This document shows, piece after piece, positions 27,114 to 36,144 of a stretch of DNA of 64,000 bases (its first letter is position 1; every line of letters begins with the position of its first letter). Source of the DNA: BD2-11 sp965221785 (GTDB lineage: Bacteria > Gemmatimonadota > Gemmatimonadetes > Longimicrobiales > Gaopeijiaceae); NCBI GenBank assembly GCA_965221785.1, contig CBDCSR010000003.1, positions 2,170,001-2,234,000 on the forward strand, given 5' to 3'. The notes under the pieces are model-generated. The model did not search any database. It was not told where the DNA came from and worked only from the letters and a program-made list of their open reading frames with translations. The position numbers and the translations under genes are program-made.

Positions 27114-28469
27114 ATGGCCAACATCCTCATCGTCGACGACGACGCCTCGGTCAGCGGCGCTCTGCGCCAGGTCTTCGAGTACGAGTCGCATCGCGTGACG
27201 ATCGCCCCCAACGGCCCCGTCGGCCTCGAGCGCCTCGTTGACGACAATCCCGATGTCGTCTTTCTCGATGTCAAGATGCCGGAGATGGACGGCCTGGAAG
27301 TCCTGTCGAGGATGAGGAAGCTGGACTCCCGCACCCCGGTGATCATGATCAGCGGCCACGGGAACATCGATACCGCCGTGGAGGCCACGCGCAGGGGCGC
27401 GTATGACTTCCTGGAGAAACCCCTCGATACCGCACGCCTCTTCGTTACTCTGCGCAACGCTCTGGACATGCAAGGGCTCAAGCGCAGCGTCGAGTCGCTT
27501 CAGACCGAAGTGGAGAGCCGATACGAAATCGTCGGTTCCTCGCCCGGGATTCATCAGATGCTGATGCGTATCGAGAAGGTGGCGCCGACCCGGGCGCGCG
27601 TGCTCATCACCGGCGAGAACGGCACGGGCAAGGAGCTGGTGGCCCGGGCGGTCCACAGGCTGTCGGACCGGCGCGACCGGCCGTTCGTGGAAGTGAACTG
27701 CGCCGCGATCCCCTCGGAGCTCATCGAATCGGAGCTCTTCGGCCACATGAAGGGGTCGTTCACCGGGGCGGTGGCGGATCGCGCCGGGAAGTTCGAGCAG
27801 GCGGACGGCGGCACGCTCTTTCTGGACGAGATCGGAGACATGTCCTTCGCGGCCCAGGCAAAGGTGCTGCGCGTCCTGGAGCAGGGCGTCGTGGTCCGCG
27901 TGGGAGGCTCCCGGACTCTGCAGGTGGACGTGCGAGTCATCGCGGCCACAAACAAGGACCTTGCCGAAGAGATCAGGAGCGACCGGTTCCGGGAGGATCT
28001 CTACTATCGTCTCAACGTCGTCCCCATCGAGCTTCCTCCGCTACGCGAGCGACGATACGATATTCCCATGCTCGTGAAGCACTTCACCACGCTGATGATG
28101 CGGACCGGACGGGCATCCCGAAAGCACTTCACGGAGGGTGCCCTGAGCCGGCTCCAGGCGATGGAGTGGCCGGGCAACGTGCGCCAACTGCGCAACGCCG
28201 TGGAGCGCCTCCTGATTCTCTCGGAGGGCGACGAGATCCGGACGAAGGACGTTCGTCTGCTCTCGGAAGGCAGCCCGGGCGCGGTCGTCCGCCAGCTGCT
28301 GGCCGCGCCTTCCTTCGCCGACTTCAAGGACCGCGCGGAGCAGGCGTTCATCGAGCACAAGCTGCGCGAGAACGACTGGAACATCACCGAGACCGCCCGG
28401 TCGGTGGGCATGCCCCGCTCCAACCTCTACAAGAAGATCAACAAGTACGGGCTGGAGCGGGAGTCGTGA
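27114..28469 (+). CDS. NtrX/NtrC-type sigma54-dependent response regulator
   Basis: 451 residues. Receiver with phospho-acceptor Asp52 ('VVFLDVKMPEMDG'), AAA+ domain with Walker A 'GENGTGKE' (about 167-174), sigma54 contact loop 'GSFTGA' (214-219, Ser in place of the usual Ala of GAFTGA), Walker B 'GGTLFLDEIGD', 'ATNKDL' and 'REDLYYRLNVVPI'. The C-terminal Fis-type helix-turn-helix is 'NITETARSVGMPRSNLYKKINKYG'. The C-terminal sequence resembles NtrX, a usual partner of NtrY. The NtrY-like kinase is about 18 kb away and no kinase is adjacent. It activates transcription at sigma54 promoters; targets are unknown. Confidence 0.93.
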   Translation: MANILIVDDDASVSGALRQVFEYESHRVTIAPNGPVGLERLVDDNPDVVFLDVKMPEMDGLEVLSRMRKLDSRTPVIMISGHGNIDTAVEATRRGAYDFLEKPLDTARLFVTLRNALDMQGLKRSVESLQTEVESRYEIVGSSPGIHQMLMRIEKVAPTRARVLITGENGTGKELVARAVHRLSDRRDRPFVEVNCAAIPSELIESELFGHMKGSFTGAVADRAGKFEQADGGTLFLDEIGDMSFAAQAKVLRVLEQGVVVRVGGSRTLQVDVRVIAATNKDLAEEIRSDRFREDLYYRLNVVPIELPPLRERRYDIPMLVKHFTTLMMRTGRASRKHFTEGALSRLQAMEWPGNVRQLRNAVERLLILSEGDEIRTKDVRLLSEGSPGAVVRQLLAAPSFADFKDRAEQAFIEHKLRENDWNITETARSVGMPRSNLYKKINKYGLERES

Positions 28470-28524
28470 GGCGGGCAGCGGGATGGGCAGGCGCCACTCC
28501 GAACCCGCGGCGGAGGAAGCGCCC

Positions 28525-29214
28525 ATGAAGTCGCTGGCCCGGACGGCGTGGGAGTGGTGCCGGTCGGTTCTGATCGCGTTCGCGCTCTTCCTGATCATCA
28601 GGACGTTTCTGGTGGAGGCGTTCAGGATCCCCACCGCCTCCATGGAGAACACCTTGCTGGTGGGAGATTTCCTGGTGGTCAACAAGGCGGTGTACGGCGC
28701 CGAGGTGCCGGGGACGGCGCTGCACCTTCCCGCGTTCGCGGAGCTCGAGCGGCGCGACGTCGTCGTGTTCACACCTCCGCACGACCCCGGAAAGAACTAC
28801 GTGAAGCGCGTGGTCGGGGTGCCTGGGGATGTCCTCGAGATGCGGGCCAAGAAGCTGTACCTGAACCAGGTGCAGCTCGACGAGCCGTTCGTTCGCCATG
28901 TGGATCCGCGGCGTGACGAGTTTCATCCCGACATGGCTTGGCAGGCGGGTTTTCTCGCCGACGGCCGCGACCCGGCCTCCTACCGGCCAACTCGGGACAA
29001 CTGGGGTCCGATCCAGGTTCCGGAGGACAGCTACTTCGTCCTCGGGGACAACCGCGACAACAGCGAAGACTCACGCTACTGGGGGTTTGTCGACAAGAAG
29101 TCGGTGCGCGGCCGGCCCTGGTTCGTCTACTACTCCTTCGACTCGTCCTCCGATGAGGAAGCTGCGTGGATGAGGGACGTGCGCTGGGGCAGGATCGGCG
29201 GGATTGTCCGGTAG
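28525..29214 (+). CDS. lepB: Signal peptidase I
   Basis: Inner-membrane serine protease that removes signal peptides. 229 residues with one N-terminal helix ('VLIAFALFLIIRTFLV'), catalytic Ser39 in 'IPTASMENTLLVGDF', general base Lys94 in 'NYVKRVVGVPGD' and the conserved 'FVLGDNRDNSEDSRYWGFV'. ATG at 28525 is chosen for the GGAGGA site nine bases upstream; an earlier ATG at 28483 would add 14 charged residues. It lies 55 bases downstream of the regulator gene. Confidence 0.94.
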   Translation: MKSLARTAWEWCRSVLIAFALFLIIRTFLVEAFRIPTASMENTLLVGDFLVVNKAVYGAEVPGTALHLPAFAELERRDVVVFTPPHDPGKNYVKRVVGVPGDVLEMRAKKLYLNQVQLDEPFVRHVDPRRDEFHPDMAWQAGFLADGRDPASYRPTRDNWGPIQVPEDSYFVLGDNRDNSEDSRYWGFVDKKSVRGRPWFVYYSFDSSSDEEAAWMRDVRWGRIGGIVR

Positions 29215-29227
29215 ACGCGGGTGCTGG

Positions 29228-29256
29228 TTGACACCATGCGGCCTCTCTGATACCCT
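29228..29256 (+). promoter_or_regulatory. Sigma70-type promoter for the rplM ribosomal operon
   Basis: A perfect TTGACA (29228-29233), 17-base spacer and TACCCT (29251-29256) lie just after lepB and about 93 bases before the rplM start. The resulting leader of roughly 85 bases could carry ribosomal-protein autoregulation, but no structure was identified. Confidence 0.6.
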
Positions 29257-29348
29257 TGACTGCTTTGTTGCTCTACTCCCGTGGACTCGACACGAAAGCG
29301 AGAACCGCGGAAGGACGTCTCCCCGGCAAATTGCGGGTGAACCGTTAC

Positions 29349-29777
29349 GTGAAGACATATACGCCCAAGGCGCGCGACATCGAGCACCAGTGGTGGGTGG
29401 TCGATGCTGCGGGACAGCCGTTGGGGCGCCTGGCGGCACAGGTTGCGCGCGTACTGCGCGGCAAGCACAAGCCCATCTTCACGCCTCATCTTGACACGGG
29501 GGACAACGTGGTGGTGATTAACGCCCGCCGCGTGAAGCTGACCGGCAACAAGGCGGCGCAGAAGACCTATTTCCGTCATTCGGGCTACATGGGCGGCGAG
29601 CGCCATATCCCCTTCAAGACGATGCTGGAGCGGCATCCCGAGCGGGTGATCGAGCGCGCCGTGCGCGGCATGCTTCCGAAAGCACGCCTGGGTCGCCGAC
29701 TCCGCCGCCGGCTGCGCGTCTACGCCGGAGCCGAGCATCCTCATCATGGCCAGCGTCCGCGCCCACTCACGTTCTGA
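29349..29777 (+). CDS. rplM: Large-subunit ribosomal protein uL13
   Basis: Core 50S protein. Starting at GTG 29349 gives 142 residues, the length of the E. coli protein, and an N-terminus (MKTYTPKA) that lines up with its MKTF start. Conserved 'WWVVDAAGQPLGRLAAQVARVLRGKHKP', 'DTGDNVVVINA' and 'VRGMLPKARLGRRLRRRLRVYAGAEHPH' are present. GGGTGA at 29335-29340 can serve as ribosome site. An in-frame GTG at 29337 and an ATG at 29256 are less likely. It is first of the rplM-rpsI-rpsB-tsf run. Confidence 0.95.
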   Translation: MKTYTPKARDIEHQWWVVDAAGQPLGRLAAQVARVLRGKHKPIFTPHLDTGDNVVVINARRVKLTGNKAAQKTYFRHSGYMGGERHIPFKTMLERHPERVIERAVRGMLPKARLGRRLRRRLRVYAGAEHPHHGQRPRPLTF

Positions 29778-29790
29778 GGTCACGGGTTCA

Positions 29791-30186
29791 TTGCCATACG
29801 TAGAACAGGTCCAGGCCGTAGGCCGGCGCAAGAGCAGTGTCGCGCGCATCCTGCTGCGACCGGGGATCGGAAGGTGGCTGATCAACGGTCGGGAACTGGA
29901 GGACTATTTCCCGCGGCTGGTGCATCGCAAGCGCGCCACCGAACCGATGCAGGTCGTTGACGCCGATGCCCGCTTCGATGTCGTCGTGCGCGTACACGGG
30001 GGCGGGATGACCGGTCAGGCCGACGCCATCCGCCTGGGCGTCGCCCGAGCGCTGGTCGAGGAAGACGAAGACGCCATGGGCCCGCTTCGCCAGGGCGGGT
30101 TCCTCTCACGTGATCCGCGCAAGGTGGAGCGCAAGAAGCCCGGCCGCCCGAAGGCCCGCAAGCGCTTCCAGTTCAGCAAGCGATAA
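29791..30186 (+). CDS. rpsI: Small-subunit ribosomal protein uS9
   Basis: 30S head protein whose basic C-terminal tail reaches the P-site tRNA. 'GRRKSSVARI', 'GGGMTGQADAIRLGVARAL' and the invariant ending 'KARKRFQFSKR' are clear. A TTG start at 29791 gives 131 residues, the family length, with GAGGT ten bases upstream. ATG at 29746 would add 15 unrelated residues and overlap rplM. It follows rplM by 13 bases. Confidence 0.93.
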   Translation: MPYVEQVQAVGRRKSSVARILLRPGIGRWLINGRELEDYFPRLVHRKRATEPMQVVDADARFDVVVRVHGGGMTGQADAIRLGVARALVEEDEDAMGPLRQGGFLSRDPRKVERKKPGRPKARKRFQFSKR

Positions 30187-30209
30187 ACCCGAGGACTGCC
30201 TGGAGACGC

Positions 30210-31232
30210 ATGGAGCAGGTTTCTCTGAACCAGATGCTTGAAGCCGGGGTCCACTTCGGACACCAGACACGCCGATGGAACCCCAAGATGCGCCGCTTCA
30301 TCTTCACGGAGCGGAACGGCATTCATATCATCGACCTGCGCAAGACCTTCGATCGGCTGATCGCGGCCCGGAAGATCGCACGCCAACTGGTGCTCGCGGG
30401 CGAACGCCTCCTGTTCGTCTGCACCAAGCCACAGTTGCGCGGGATCATCGAAGAGGATGCCGCCCGGTCCAGCAGTCTTTTCGTGACGGAGCGCTGGCTC
30501 GGCGGCATGCTCACCAATTTCCAGACCATCCGTCGCCAGATCCGCCGCCTGAAGGAGCTGGAGCGGGGGCAGGAGGAGAACGCGTTCGAGTTCTACACCA
30601 AGAAGGAACGCCTTCTGCTCGAGCGCGAGCGGCTGAAATTGGAGAAGTACTTTTCCGGGGTGAAGGACATGACCCGGCTCCCGGGCGCCATCTTCGTCAT
30701 CGATGCCCGGCGCGAGGCGATTGCGGTGAGGGAAGCTCACCGGCTCGGTATCCCGATCATCGCCATCACCGACACCAACGCCGACCCCGATCTCATCACC
30801 TACCCGATTCCGGGGAACGACGACGCGATACGCTCGGTCAGCCTGATCAGCGGCGCCATCGCCGAGGCGATCCGCCAGGCCCGCAAGGAGGTGCCCGAAG
30901 AGGCACTCCGTCGGGTGGAGGACCTGGAGGCCACGACGTATTCGACGGAAACAGGCGAGAAGGCCGCCGCGGTGGAGGAGCATCCGCGCCGTCGAGCGCG
31001 CCGGCGGCCCCGTCCGGGCGTCATCGCGGGACGCCAGAAGGGCAGCGGTCCAGGGGATTCGCCGAAGCGAGTCAGAAGGGCCCGCGTTCTGGTCAGGAAG
31101 CCGGGGCGCGATGCAGCCGAATCGGGTTCCCGCGAAGCGCCCGCGAAGCCGTCGACCAGCCAGGATGCCGAACCGAAGCCGTCCCGGGTTAGGCGCGCGC
31201 CTCCCCAACCGGTAGCATCCCGGACCAGCTGA
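30210..31232 (+). CDS. rpsB: Small-subunit ribosomal protein uS2 with long basic C-terminal extension
   Basis: 340 residues against about 240 in E. coli. The normal S2 body is intact: 'MLEAGVHFGHQTRRWNPKM', 'ERWLGGMLTNFQTIRR', 'DMTRLPGAIFVIDARREAIAVREAHRLGIPIIAITDTNADPDLITYPIPGNDDAIRS'. After about residue 235 a disordered tail of about 100 residues rich in Arg, Lys, Pro and Ala follows, likely contacting rRNA or neighbouring proteins. It lies 23 bases after rpsI and is followed by tsf, the common order. Confidence 0.95.
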   Translation: MEQVSLNQMLEAGVHFGHQTRRWNPKMRRFIFTERNGIHIIDLRKTFDRLIAARKIARQLVLAGERLLFVCTKPQLRGIIEEDAARSSSLFVTERWLGGMLTNFQTIRRQIRRLKELERGQEENAFEFYTKKERLLLERERLKLEKYFSGVKDMTRLPGAIFVIDARREAIAVREAHRLGIPIIAITDTNADPDLITYPIPGNDDAIRSVSLISGAIAEAIRQARKEVPEEALRRVEDLEATTYSTETGEKAAAVEEHPRRRARRRPRPGVIAGRQKGSGPGDSPKRVRRARVLVRKPGRDAAESGSREAPAKPSTSQDAEPKPSRVRRAPPQPVASRTS

Positions 31233-31346
31233 TCCTCCTGCCGGCGAATGCCGGGACAGGGAAGTGCGGACGAGGGTCGCGGGAAAGCGTCACCACCGGA
31301 TCCCGCGCCCCGGAACCTCGAAACGACCACCAGGCGAATACTCCAC

Positions 31347-31946
31347 ATGACGATTCCCGCAAAGATGGTGAAGGCCCTGCGTGACCGTACCGGCGGGGGC
31401 ATGATGGATTGCAAGCGCGCTCTCGAAGAGACCGGCGGGGACCTCGAGGCCGCCGTCGACCTCCTCCGTGCCAAGGGTGCGGCGAAGGTCTCCAAGCGAG
31501 CGGGCAGAGCCGCGAACCAGGGCACCATCGGCAGCTACGTCCACTTCGACCGAAGGGTGGGCGTCATCGTCGAGGTCAACTGCGAGACCGACTTTGTCGC
31601 CAACACGGACGACTTCCGGGCACTTGCGAAGGACATCGCCCTGCATGTCGCCTCCCAGGACCCGATTGCCGTGCGCGCGGAGGATCTGCCGCAGGATGTG
31701 GTCGAGCGTGAAAAGGCGATCTACCGGGAGCAGGTGCGCGCCCAGGGGAAGCCGGAGCGCATTCAGGACATGATCGTCCAGGGAAAACTGAAGGCCTTCT
31801 ACAAGGATCAGGTGCTGCTGGAGCAGCCCTTCATCAAGGACACGGCCCGGACCATCGGCGAGCTCGTGACCGAAGTCTCGGCGAAAACCGGCGAGAAGAT
31901 CGAAGTCGCCCGCTTTGCGAGGTTCGCGGTCGGGCAGCGCGGCTGA
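31347..31946 (+). CDS. tsf: Elongation factor Ts
   Basis: Guanine-nucleotide exchange factor for EF-Tu. 199 residues, the short form with a single core subdomain as in Thermus. The UBA-like start 'MVKALRDRTGGGMMDCKRALEETGGDLEAAVDLLRAKG' and the signature 'VGVIVEVNCETDFVANTDDF' are intact. ATG at 31347 is the family start; the frame is open upstream to 31248 but lacks conservation. It lies 114 bases after rpsB. Confidence 0.95.
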   Translation: MTIPAKMVKALRDRTGGGMMDCKRALEETGGDLEAAVDLLRAKGAAKVSKRAGRAANQGTIGSYVHFDRRVGVIVEVNCETDFVANTDDFRALAKDIALHVASQDPIAVRAEDLPQDVVEREKAIYREQVRAQGKPERIQDMIVQGKLKAFYKDQVLLEQPFIKDTARTIGELVTEVSAKTGEKIEVARFARFAVGQRG

Positions 31947-31963
31947 CGGCGCACGCCCGTGGG

Positions 31964-32689
31964 ATGATGAGCGGCTCGTCGGAGTTCCGATACTCGCGGG
32001 TTCTCCTGAAGCTATCCGGCGAAGCTCTGGCGGGAGAGGAAGGATTCGGCATCTCTCCGCCGGTCGTGGACCGCCTCACCGACCAGATCGGGACGCTCGC
32101 CGAACTGGGCGTGGCCCTCGGCATCGTCATCGGGGGCGGCAACATCATGCGCGGGGCGCTGGCCAGCCGTCAGGGCATGGACCGCGTCACGGCCGACTAC
32201 ATGGGCATGCTCGCCACCGTCATCAACGCGCTGGCGCTTCAGGATCTGCTTGAGCGCAAGAACGTCACCACGCGCGTGCTGACCGCCTTTCGCATGGAAA
32301 AGCTGGCGGAGCCATACATCCGCCGCCGAGCGATCCGCCACCTGGAGAAGGGCAGGGTGGTCATCTTCGCCGGAGGCACGGGGAACCCGTATTTTTCAAC
32401 CGACACCGCGGCCGCTCTGCGGGCGATCGAGATGGAAGCCGACGTGATCATCAAGGCCACGAAGGTGGCGGGGATCTTCACCGCCGATCCTCTCCTGGAC
32501 CCGACCGCACAGTTCATCCCGCGCATCAGCTTTCAGGAAGTGATCGCGCGGGAACTGGGGGTCATGGATGCCCCGGCGGTGTCGCTCTGCAAGGACAACA
32601 AGCTGCCCATCATCGTACTCAATCTCGGCGAGAGAGGAGCGGTCGGGGCCGCCATCAGGGGAGAGCGCATAGGCACGTTGGTATCCTGA
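31964..32689 (+). CDS. pyrH: UMP kinase
   Basis: Phosphorylates UMP to UDP with ATP. 241 residues of the amino-acid-kinase fold: 'RVLLKLSGEALAG', 'GIVIGGGNIMRG', 'DYMGMLATVINALALQD', 'VIFAGGTGNPYFSTDTAAALRA', 'KATKVAGIFTADP' and C-terminal 'AIRGERIGTLVS'. It follows tsf by 17 bases and precedes frr, the standard tsf-pyrH-frr order. ATG at 31964 is adjacent to a second ATG at 31967. Confidence 0.96.
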   Translation: MMSGSSEFRYSRVLLKLSGEALAGEEGFGISPPVVDRLTDQIGTLAELGVALGIVIGGGNIMRGALASRQGMDRVTADYMGMLATVINALALQDLLERKNVTTRVLTAFRMEKLAEPYIRRRAIRHLEKGRVVIFAGGTGNPYFSTDTAAALRAIEMEADVIIKATKVAGIFTADPLLDPTAQFIPRISFQEVIARELGVMDAPAVSLCKDNKLPIIVLNLGERGAVGAAIRGERIGTLVS

Positions 32690-32737
32690 AAGGGGTATCT
32701 GCTCTCCGATCGGTACCACACGCGCGCGGAGGCTGTC

Positions 32738-33289
32738 ATGGGACTCATGGAAGAACTCACGGAGCGTATGGACGCCGCGCTCGATGCTGCCCGGCGCGAG
32801 TTCGCAACCGTTCGAACCGGCAAGGCAACCCCGGCTCTGCTGGACAGCGTCCGGGTCGACGCCTACGGGGCCAGCATGCCCCTGAATCAGCTCGCGACGG
32901 TGGTCGCGACCGACGCGAGCCTGCTGGTGGTGCAGCCATACGACAAGTCGCAGATGTCTTCCGTCGAGAAGGCGATCATGGCCGCCAACCTCGGGCTCAA
33001 TCCCTCCAACGACGGCAACCTCATACGCGTACCGATTCCTCCGCTCACCGAGGAACGACGCCGGGAATACGTGCGCATCATCCACAAGATGTCGGAGAAC
33101 ACCCGGATCTCGATTCGCCACGCGCGGCGCGCGGGCAACGGGGAGGTGAAGCGTCGCATGAAGGAGCACGAGATCAGCGACGACCAGGGTCACCAGATGA
33201 TGAGCGAGATTCAGAAGCTCACCGACCGCTACGTGGCCTCGCTGGACGAGCTCATGAAGGCCAAGGAGGGGGAGGTCATGGCCATCTAG
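32738..33289 (+). CDS. frr: Ribosome recycling factor
   Basis: Splits post-termination ribosomes with EF-G. 183 residues, the family length. Conserved 'LDAARREFATVRTGKATPALLDSVRVDAYGA', 'MPLNQLATV', 'NLGLNPSNDGNLIRVPIPPLTEERRREYVRI' and 'RISIRHARRAGNGEVKRR' are present. It ends two bases before uppS. Confidence 0.96.
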   Translation: MGLMEELTERMDAALDAARREFATVRTGKATPALLDSVRVDAYGASMPLNQLATVVATDASLLVVQPYDKSQMSSVEKAIMAANLGLNPSNDGNLIRVPIPPLTEERRREYVRIIHKMSENTRISIRHARRAGNGEVKRRMKEHEISDDQGHQMMSEIQKLTDRYVASLDELMKAKEGEVMAI

Positions 33290-33291
33290 CC

Positions 33292-34035
33292 ATGAGGTCC
33301 AACGTGCCGGCCCGGATTGACATGAGTGGGCCCATGCCGCGTCATGTAGCCGTCATCATGGATGGCAACGGACGCTGGGCCCGGCGGCAGGGCCTGCCCC
33401 GCAAGACGGGGCACGAGGCCGGGATGGACGCCGTACGCACGACCATTGAGGCTTCGGTCGACGCCGGCATCGAGATCCTCACCCTCTTTGCGTTTTCAAC
33501 CGACAACTGGAATCGTCCGTCGGAGGAGGTTTCGGCTCTGATGTCGCTCCTGAAGGCGTATGCGGAGCGGGAGTGCTCGGAGCTGGTTGAGAAGGGCGTC
33601 GAAGTAACTGTGCTCGGGACCCTGGCCAGAATGCAGCCTTCCGCGCGCGAGGCCGTGGAGCGCATCATGCGGGAGACGGAGGGCGGAACGACGCTCAGGC
33701 TCAATCTGATGATCTCCTACAGCGGGAGGGAAGACATCCTGACCGCGGTTCGTCGTCTGGCAGCGCGCGCGCGCGCCGGGGAACTGGACCCCGACGAGAT
33801 CGACGAGGCATGCCTGGAACGGGCGCTGCTGACGAGCGGCATCCCCGATCCCGATCTTCTCATCAGGACTTCCGGAGAGTGCAGGATCTCAAACTTCATG
33901 CTGTGGCAGATATCGTACTCGGAGATCCACATCACCCCCGTGCTGTGGCCGGATTTCTCCAGGGAAGACTTCCTCGCGGCCGTCCTGGACTACCAGCGCC
34001 GTGATCGCCGCTTTGGCCGGATCACCTCCGCCTGA
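33292..34035 (+). CDS. uppS: Isoprenyl transferase (undecaprenyl diphosphate synthase type)
   Basis: Cis-prenyltransferase making the lipid carrier for cell-wall precursors. 247 residues with catalytic Asp24 in 'VIMDGNGRWA', 'HEAGMDAVRTTIEASVDAGIEILTLFAFSTDNWNRP', 'LMISYSGREDI', 'DPDLLIRTSGECRISNFMLWQISYSEIH' and 'LWPDFSREDFLAAVLDYQRRDRRFG'. Its TGA overlaps the ATG of cdsA (TGATG), implying translational coupling. Confidence 0.95.
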   Translation: MRSNVPARIDMSGPMPRHVAVIMDGNGRWARRQGLPRKTGHEAGMDAVRTTIEASVDAGIEILTLFAFSTDNWNRPSEEVSALMSLLKAYAERECSELVEKGVEVTVLGTLARMQPSAREAVERIMRETEGGTTLRLNLMISYSGREDILTAVRRLAARARAGELDPDEIDEACLERALLTSGIPDPDLLIRTSGECRISNFMLWQISYSEIHITPVLWPDFSREDFLAAVLDYQRRDRRFGRITSA

Positions 34036-34919
34036 TGGCGATGGCCGACCTTCCGCGCCGCGCGGCGGTGGCGGTGATCGCCCTGCTCGTCGTGCTTCCG
34101 GTCATCTACCGGGGCGGGTGGCTGATGGGTGCGCTTGCGGCGGCACTGGCCATGCTGGCCACCCGCGAGTTCTGCCTGCTGGCTCGGCGGACGGGTGTTC
34201 GGCCCTTCACGCGCACGGCCATGGCCATCACGGCAGCGCTCGTTCTCGCAGCGACGGCGGAGCCTTTCTTCACCGGTTTCGCTCCGCTCGCGCTGACGGT
34301 CGTCATGGGGGCCACCGTAATGCTCTTTGTCACCGCCGTGCGCGCGCGCAGCGTGACGGACAAGCCGCTGGCATCCGTCTGTTCGACGCTGACGGCGGCT
34401 CTGTATGTGGGAGGCGGACTCTGTTGCGCGGTGCTGCTGCGCCACCTGCCGGATACGGGAGTCGCCGTGAGAGCTCCCGGCCCGCTCGAAGGCCCGTTGC
34501 TGCTGCTTTTCCCGCTGGTGGTCACCTGGGCCGGAGACATCACCGCCTACTTCGCGGGCAGCCTGTGGGGACATCGCCGCCTGTTTCCGACCGTCAGCCC
34601 GGGCAAGACGCTGGAAGGCACCATCGCCGGGATTCTGGCTGCGGGCGCGGCGGGTCTGTTCTTCGCGATGGCCGCCGCCGAGCCGTTCGTTCTGCTGGGG
34701 GTCGGGCCGAGCTGGCTGGTCGGCATCGCGCTTCTGATCGGCGCGGGCGGACTGGCGGGCGACCTGGCGGTTTCGCTGCTCAAGCGCGAAGCCGGCGTCA
34801 AGGACACGGGATCGGTGCTTCCGGGCCACGGCGGAGTGCTCGACCGGCTCGATGCAGTGCTGGTGACGCTGCCGCTCGCCTACGCGGCGCTTCAGCTCGC
34901 CGGTTCGGTGTCGCCATGA
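34035..34919 (+). CDS. cdsA: Phosphatidate cytidylyltransferase
   Basis: Makes CDP-diacylglycerol for phospholipid synthesis. 294 residues with about eight membrane helices. The C-terminal signature region reads 'TVSPGKTLEGTIAGILAAG' and 'LAGDLAVSLLKREAGVKDTGSVLPGHGGVLDRLDAVL', the CdsA family motif with its metal-binding acidic residues. It sits between uppS and dxr, a very common order. Confidence 0.94.
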   Translation: MAMADLPRRAAVAVIALLVVLPVIYRGGWLMGALAAALAMLATREFCLLARRTGVRPFTRTAMAITAALVLAATAEPFFTGFAPLALTVVMGATVMLFVTAVRARSVTDKPLASVCSTLTAALYVGGGLCCAVLLRHLPDTGVAVRAPGPLEGPLLLLFPLVVTWAGDITAYFAGSLWGHRRLFPTVSPGKTLEGTIAGILAAGAAGLFFAMAAAEPFVLLGVGPSWLVGIALLIGAGGLAGDLAVSLLKREAGVKDTGSVLPGHGGVLDRLDAVLVTLPLAYAALQLAGSVSP

Positions 34920-34956
34920 GCCGGGTGGCGGTTGCTCAGGCCCGGGGGGCCGCGAC

Positions 34957-36105
34957 GTGATTCGGGTTGCAATCCTGGGATCCACGGGGTCGGTCGGGCG
35001 CAGCGCGCTCGAGGTAATGGGCCGGCATCCGGAGCGCTTCCGCGTGGTCGCGCTGGCCGCCAACCGCTCGGTCTCCGTGCTCCGCGAGCAGGCGGCGCTC
35101 CATCGGCCACGCCGGGTGGTGATCGCCGATCCCGGCGCGGAGAAGCTCGACCTCCCCGGCGTATCCTCCGCCCATGGCCGCGAGGCTCTGCTTGAGCTTG
35201 CGGGGAGCAGCGACGCCGACGTGGTCATCAATGCGCTGGTGGGGGTCTCGGGTCTCGAGCCCACCCTCGCCGCACTGCGGGCGGGCAAGCGCCTCGCGCT
35301 GGCCAACAAGGAGTCGCTGGTGGCGGGAGGCGAGCTCGTCGACGAAACAGCGCGTTCGGGCGGGGGTGAGCTGGTGCCGGTCGACTCCGAACACAGCGCC
35401 ATTCTCCAGTGTCTCGCCGGCAGCGACCCCGGCCATGTGGCCCGCATCGTGCTTACCGCATCGGGCGGTCCTTTTCGCCGCTGGGACGCGTCCCGGATGG
35501 GCGACATCACGCCGGCCGACGCGCTGCGCCACCCCACCTGGAACATGGGTTCCAAGATCACCATCGACTCGGCCACGCTCGCCAACAAGGCGCTGGAGGT
35601 CATCGAGGCACATTTCCTTTACCGGATGGAGTATGATCGCATCGGCGTGGTCGTTCATCCGCAATCGATCATCCATTCCTTCGTGGAGTTCACGGACGGG
35701 TCGGTCGTTGCGCAACTCGGCCTTCCCACCATGGAACTGCCCATCCTGTACGCGCTGACGCACCCGGAGCGGATCGACGACGTCCGGCTGCGAACCTTCC
35801 GTCCTTCGCGCCTGTCGGATCTTACGTTCGAGGAACTGGACCGGGCCCGGTTCCCCCTGTTCGAACTGGGTGTGCAGGCGGGGCACGCCGGTGGGTGGGC
35901 GCCGACGGTCTTCAACGCGGCCAACGAGGTGGCGGTGCAGGCATTCCTGGAGGGCGTGCTACCCTTCGGGGAGATGGCGGCGGTGGTGGGTGCGGCGCTC
36001 GAGCGAACTCCTCCAGGAGGGATAAGGTCGGTCGAAGACGTGCTCGGCGTGGACGCCGAGACCCGGCACGTGACCCGGGAATCCATCGCGGCGCTGGTCG
36101 CGTAA
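34957..36105 (+). CDS. dxr: 1-deoxy-D-xylulose 5-phosphate reductoisomerase
   Basis: Second step of the non-mevalonate isoprenoid pathway, using NADPH and a divalent metal. 382 residues starting at GTG: NADPH motif 'ILGSTGSVGRSALEVM', 'NKESLVAGGELV', metal/substrate region 'VPVDSEHSAILQCL', 'ILTASGGPFR', 'TWNMGSKITIDSATLANKALEVIEAHFLY', 'VHPQSIIHSFVEF'. Supplies IPP for the uppS product encoded two genes earlier. The gap to cdsA is 37 bases. Confidence 0.96.
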   Translation: MIRVAILGSTGSVGRSALEVMGRHPERFRVVALAANRSVSVLREQAALHRPRRVVIADPGAEKLDLPGVSSAHGREALLELAGSSDADVVINALVGVSGLEPTLAALRAGKRLALANKESLVAGGELVDETARSGGGELVPVDSEHSAILQCLAGSDPGHVARIVLTASGGPFRRWDASRMGDITPADALRHPTWNMGSKITIDSATLANKALEVIEAHFLYRMEYDRIGVVVHPQSIIHSFVEFTDGSVVAQLGLPTMELPILYALTHPERIDDVRLRTFRPSRLSDLTFEELDRARFPLFELGVQAGHAGGWAPTVFNAANEVAVQAFLEGVLPFGEMAAVVGAALERTPPGGIRSVEDVLGVDAETRHVTRESIAALVA

Positions 36106-36144
36106 TGGCCGGCGGCTCATGAGCGGGCGCATACAGGGAGAGGG

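Noticed and set aside
34917..34961. A 14-codon open frame between cdsA and dxr
   Set aside because: Too short and without ribosome site or conservation signal; dxr starts at GTG 34957 inside its end.
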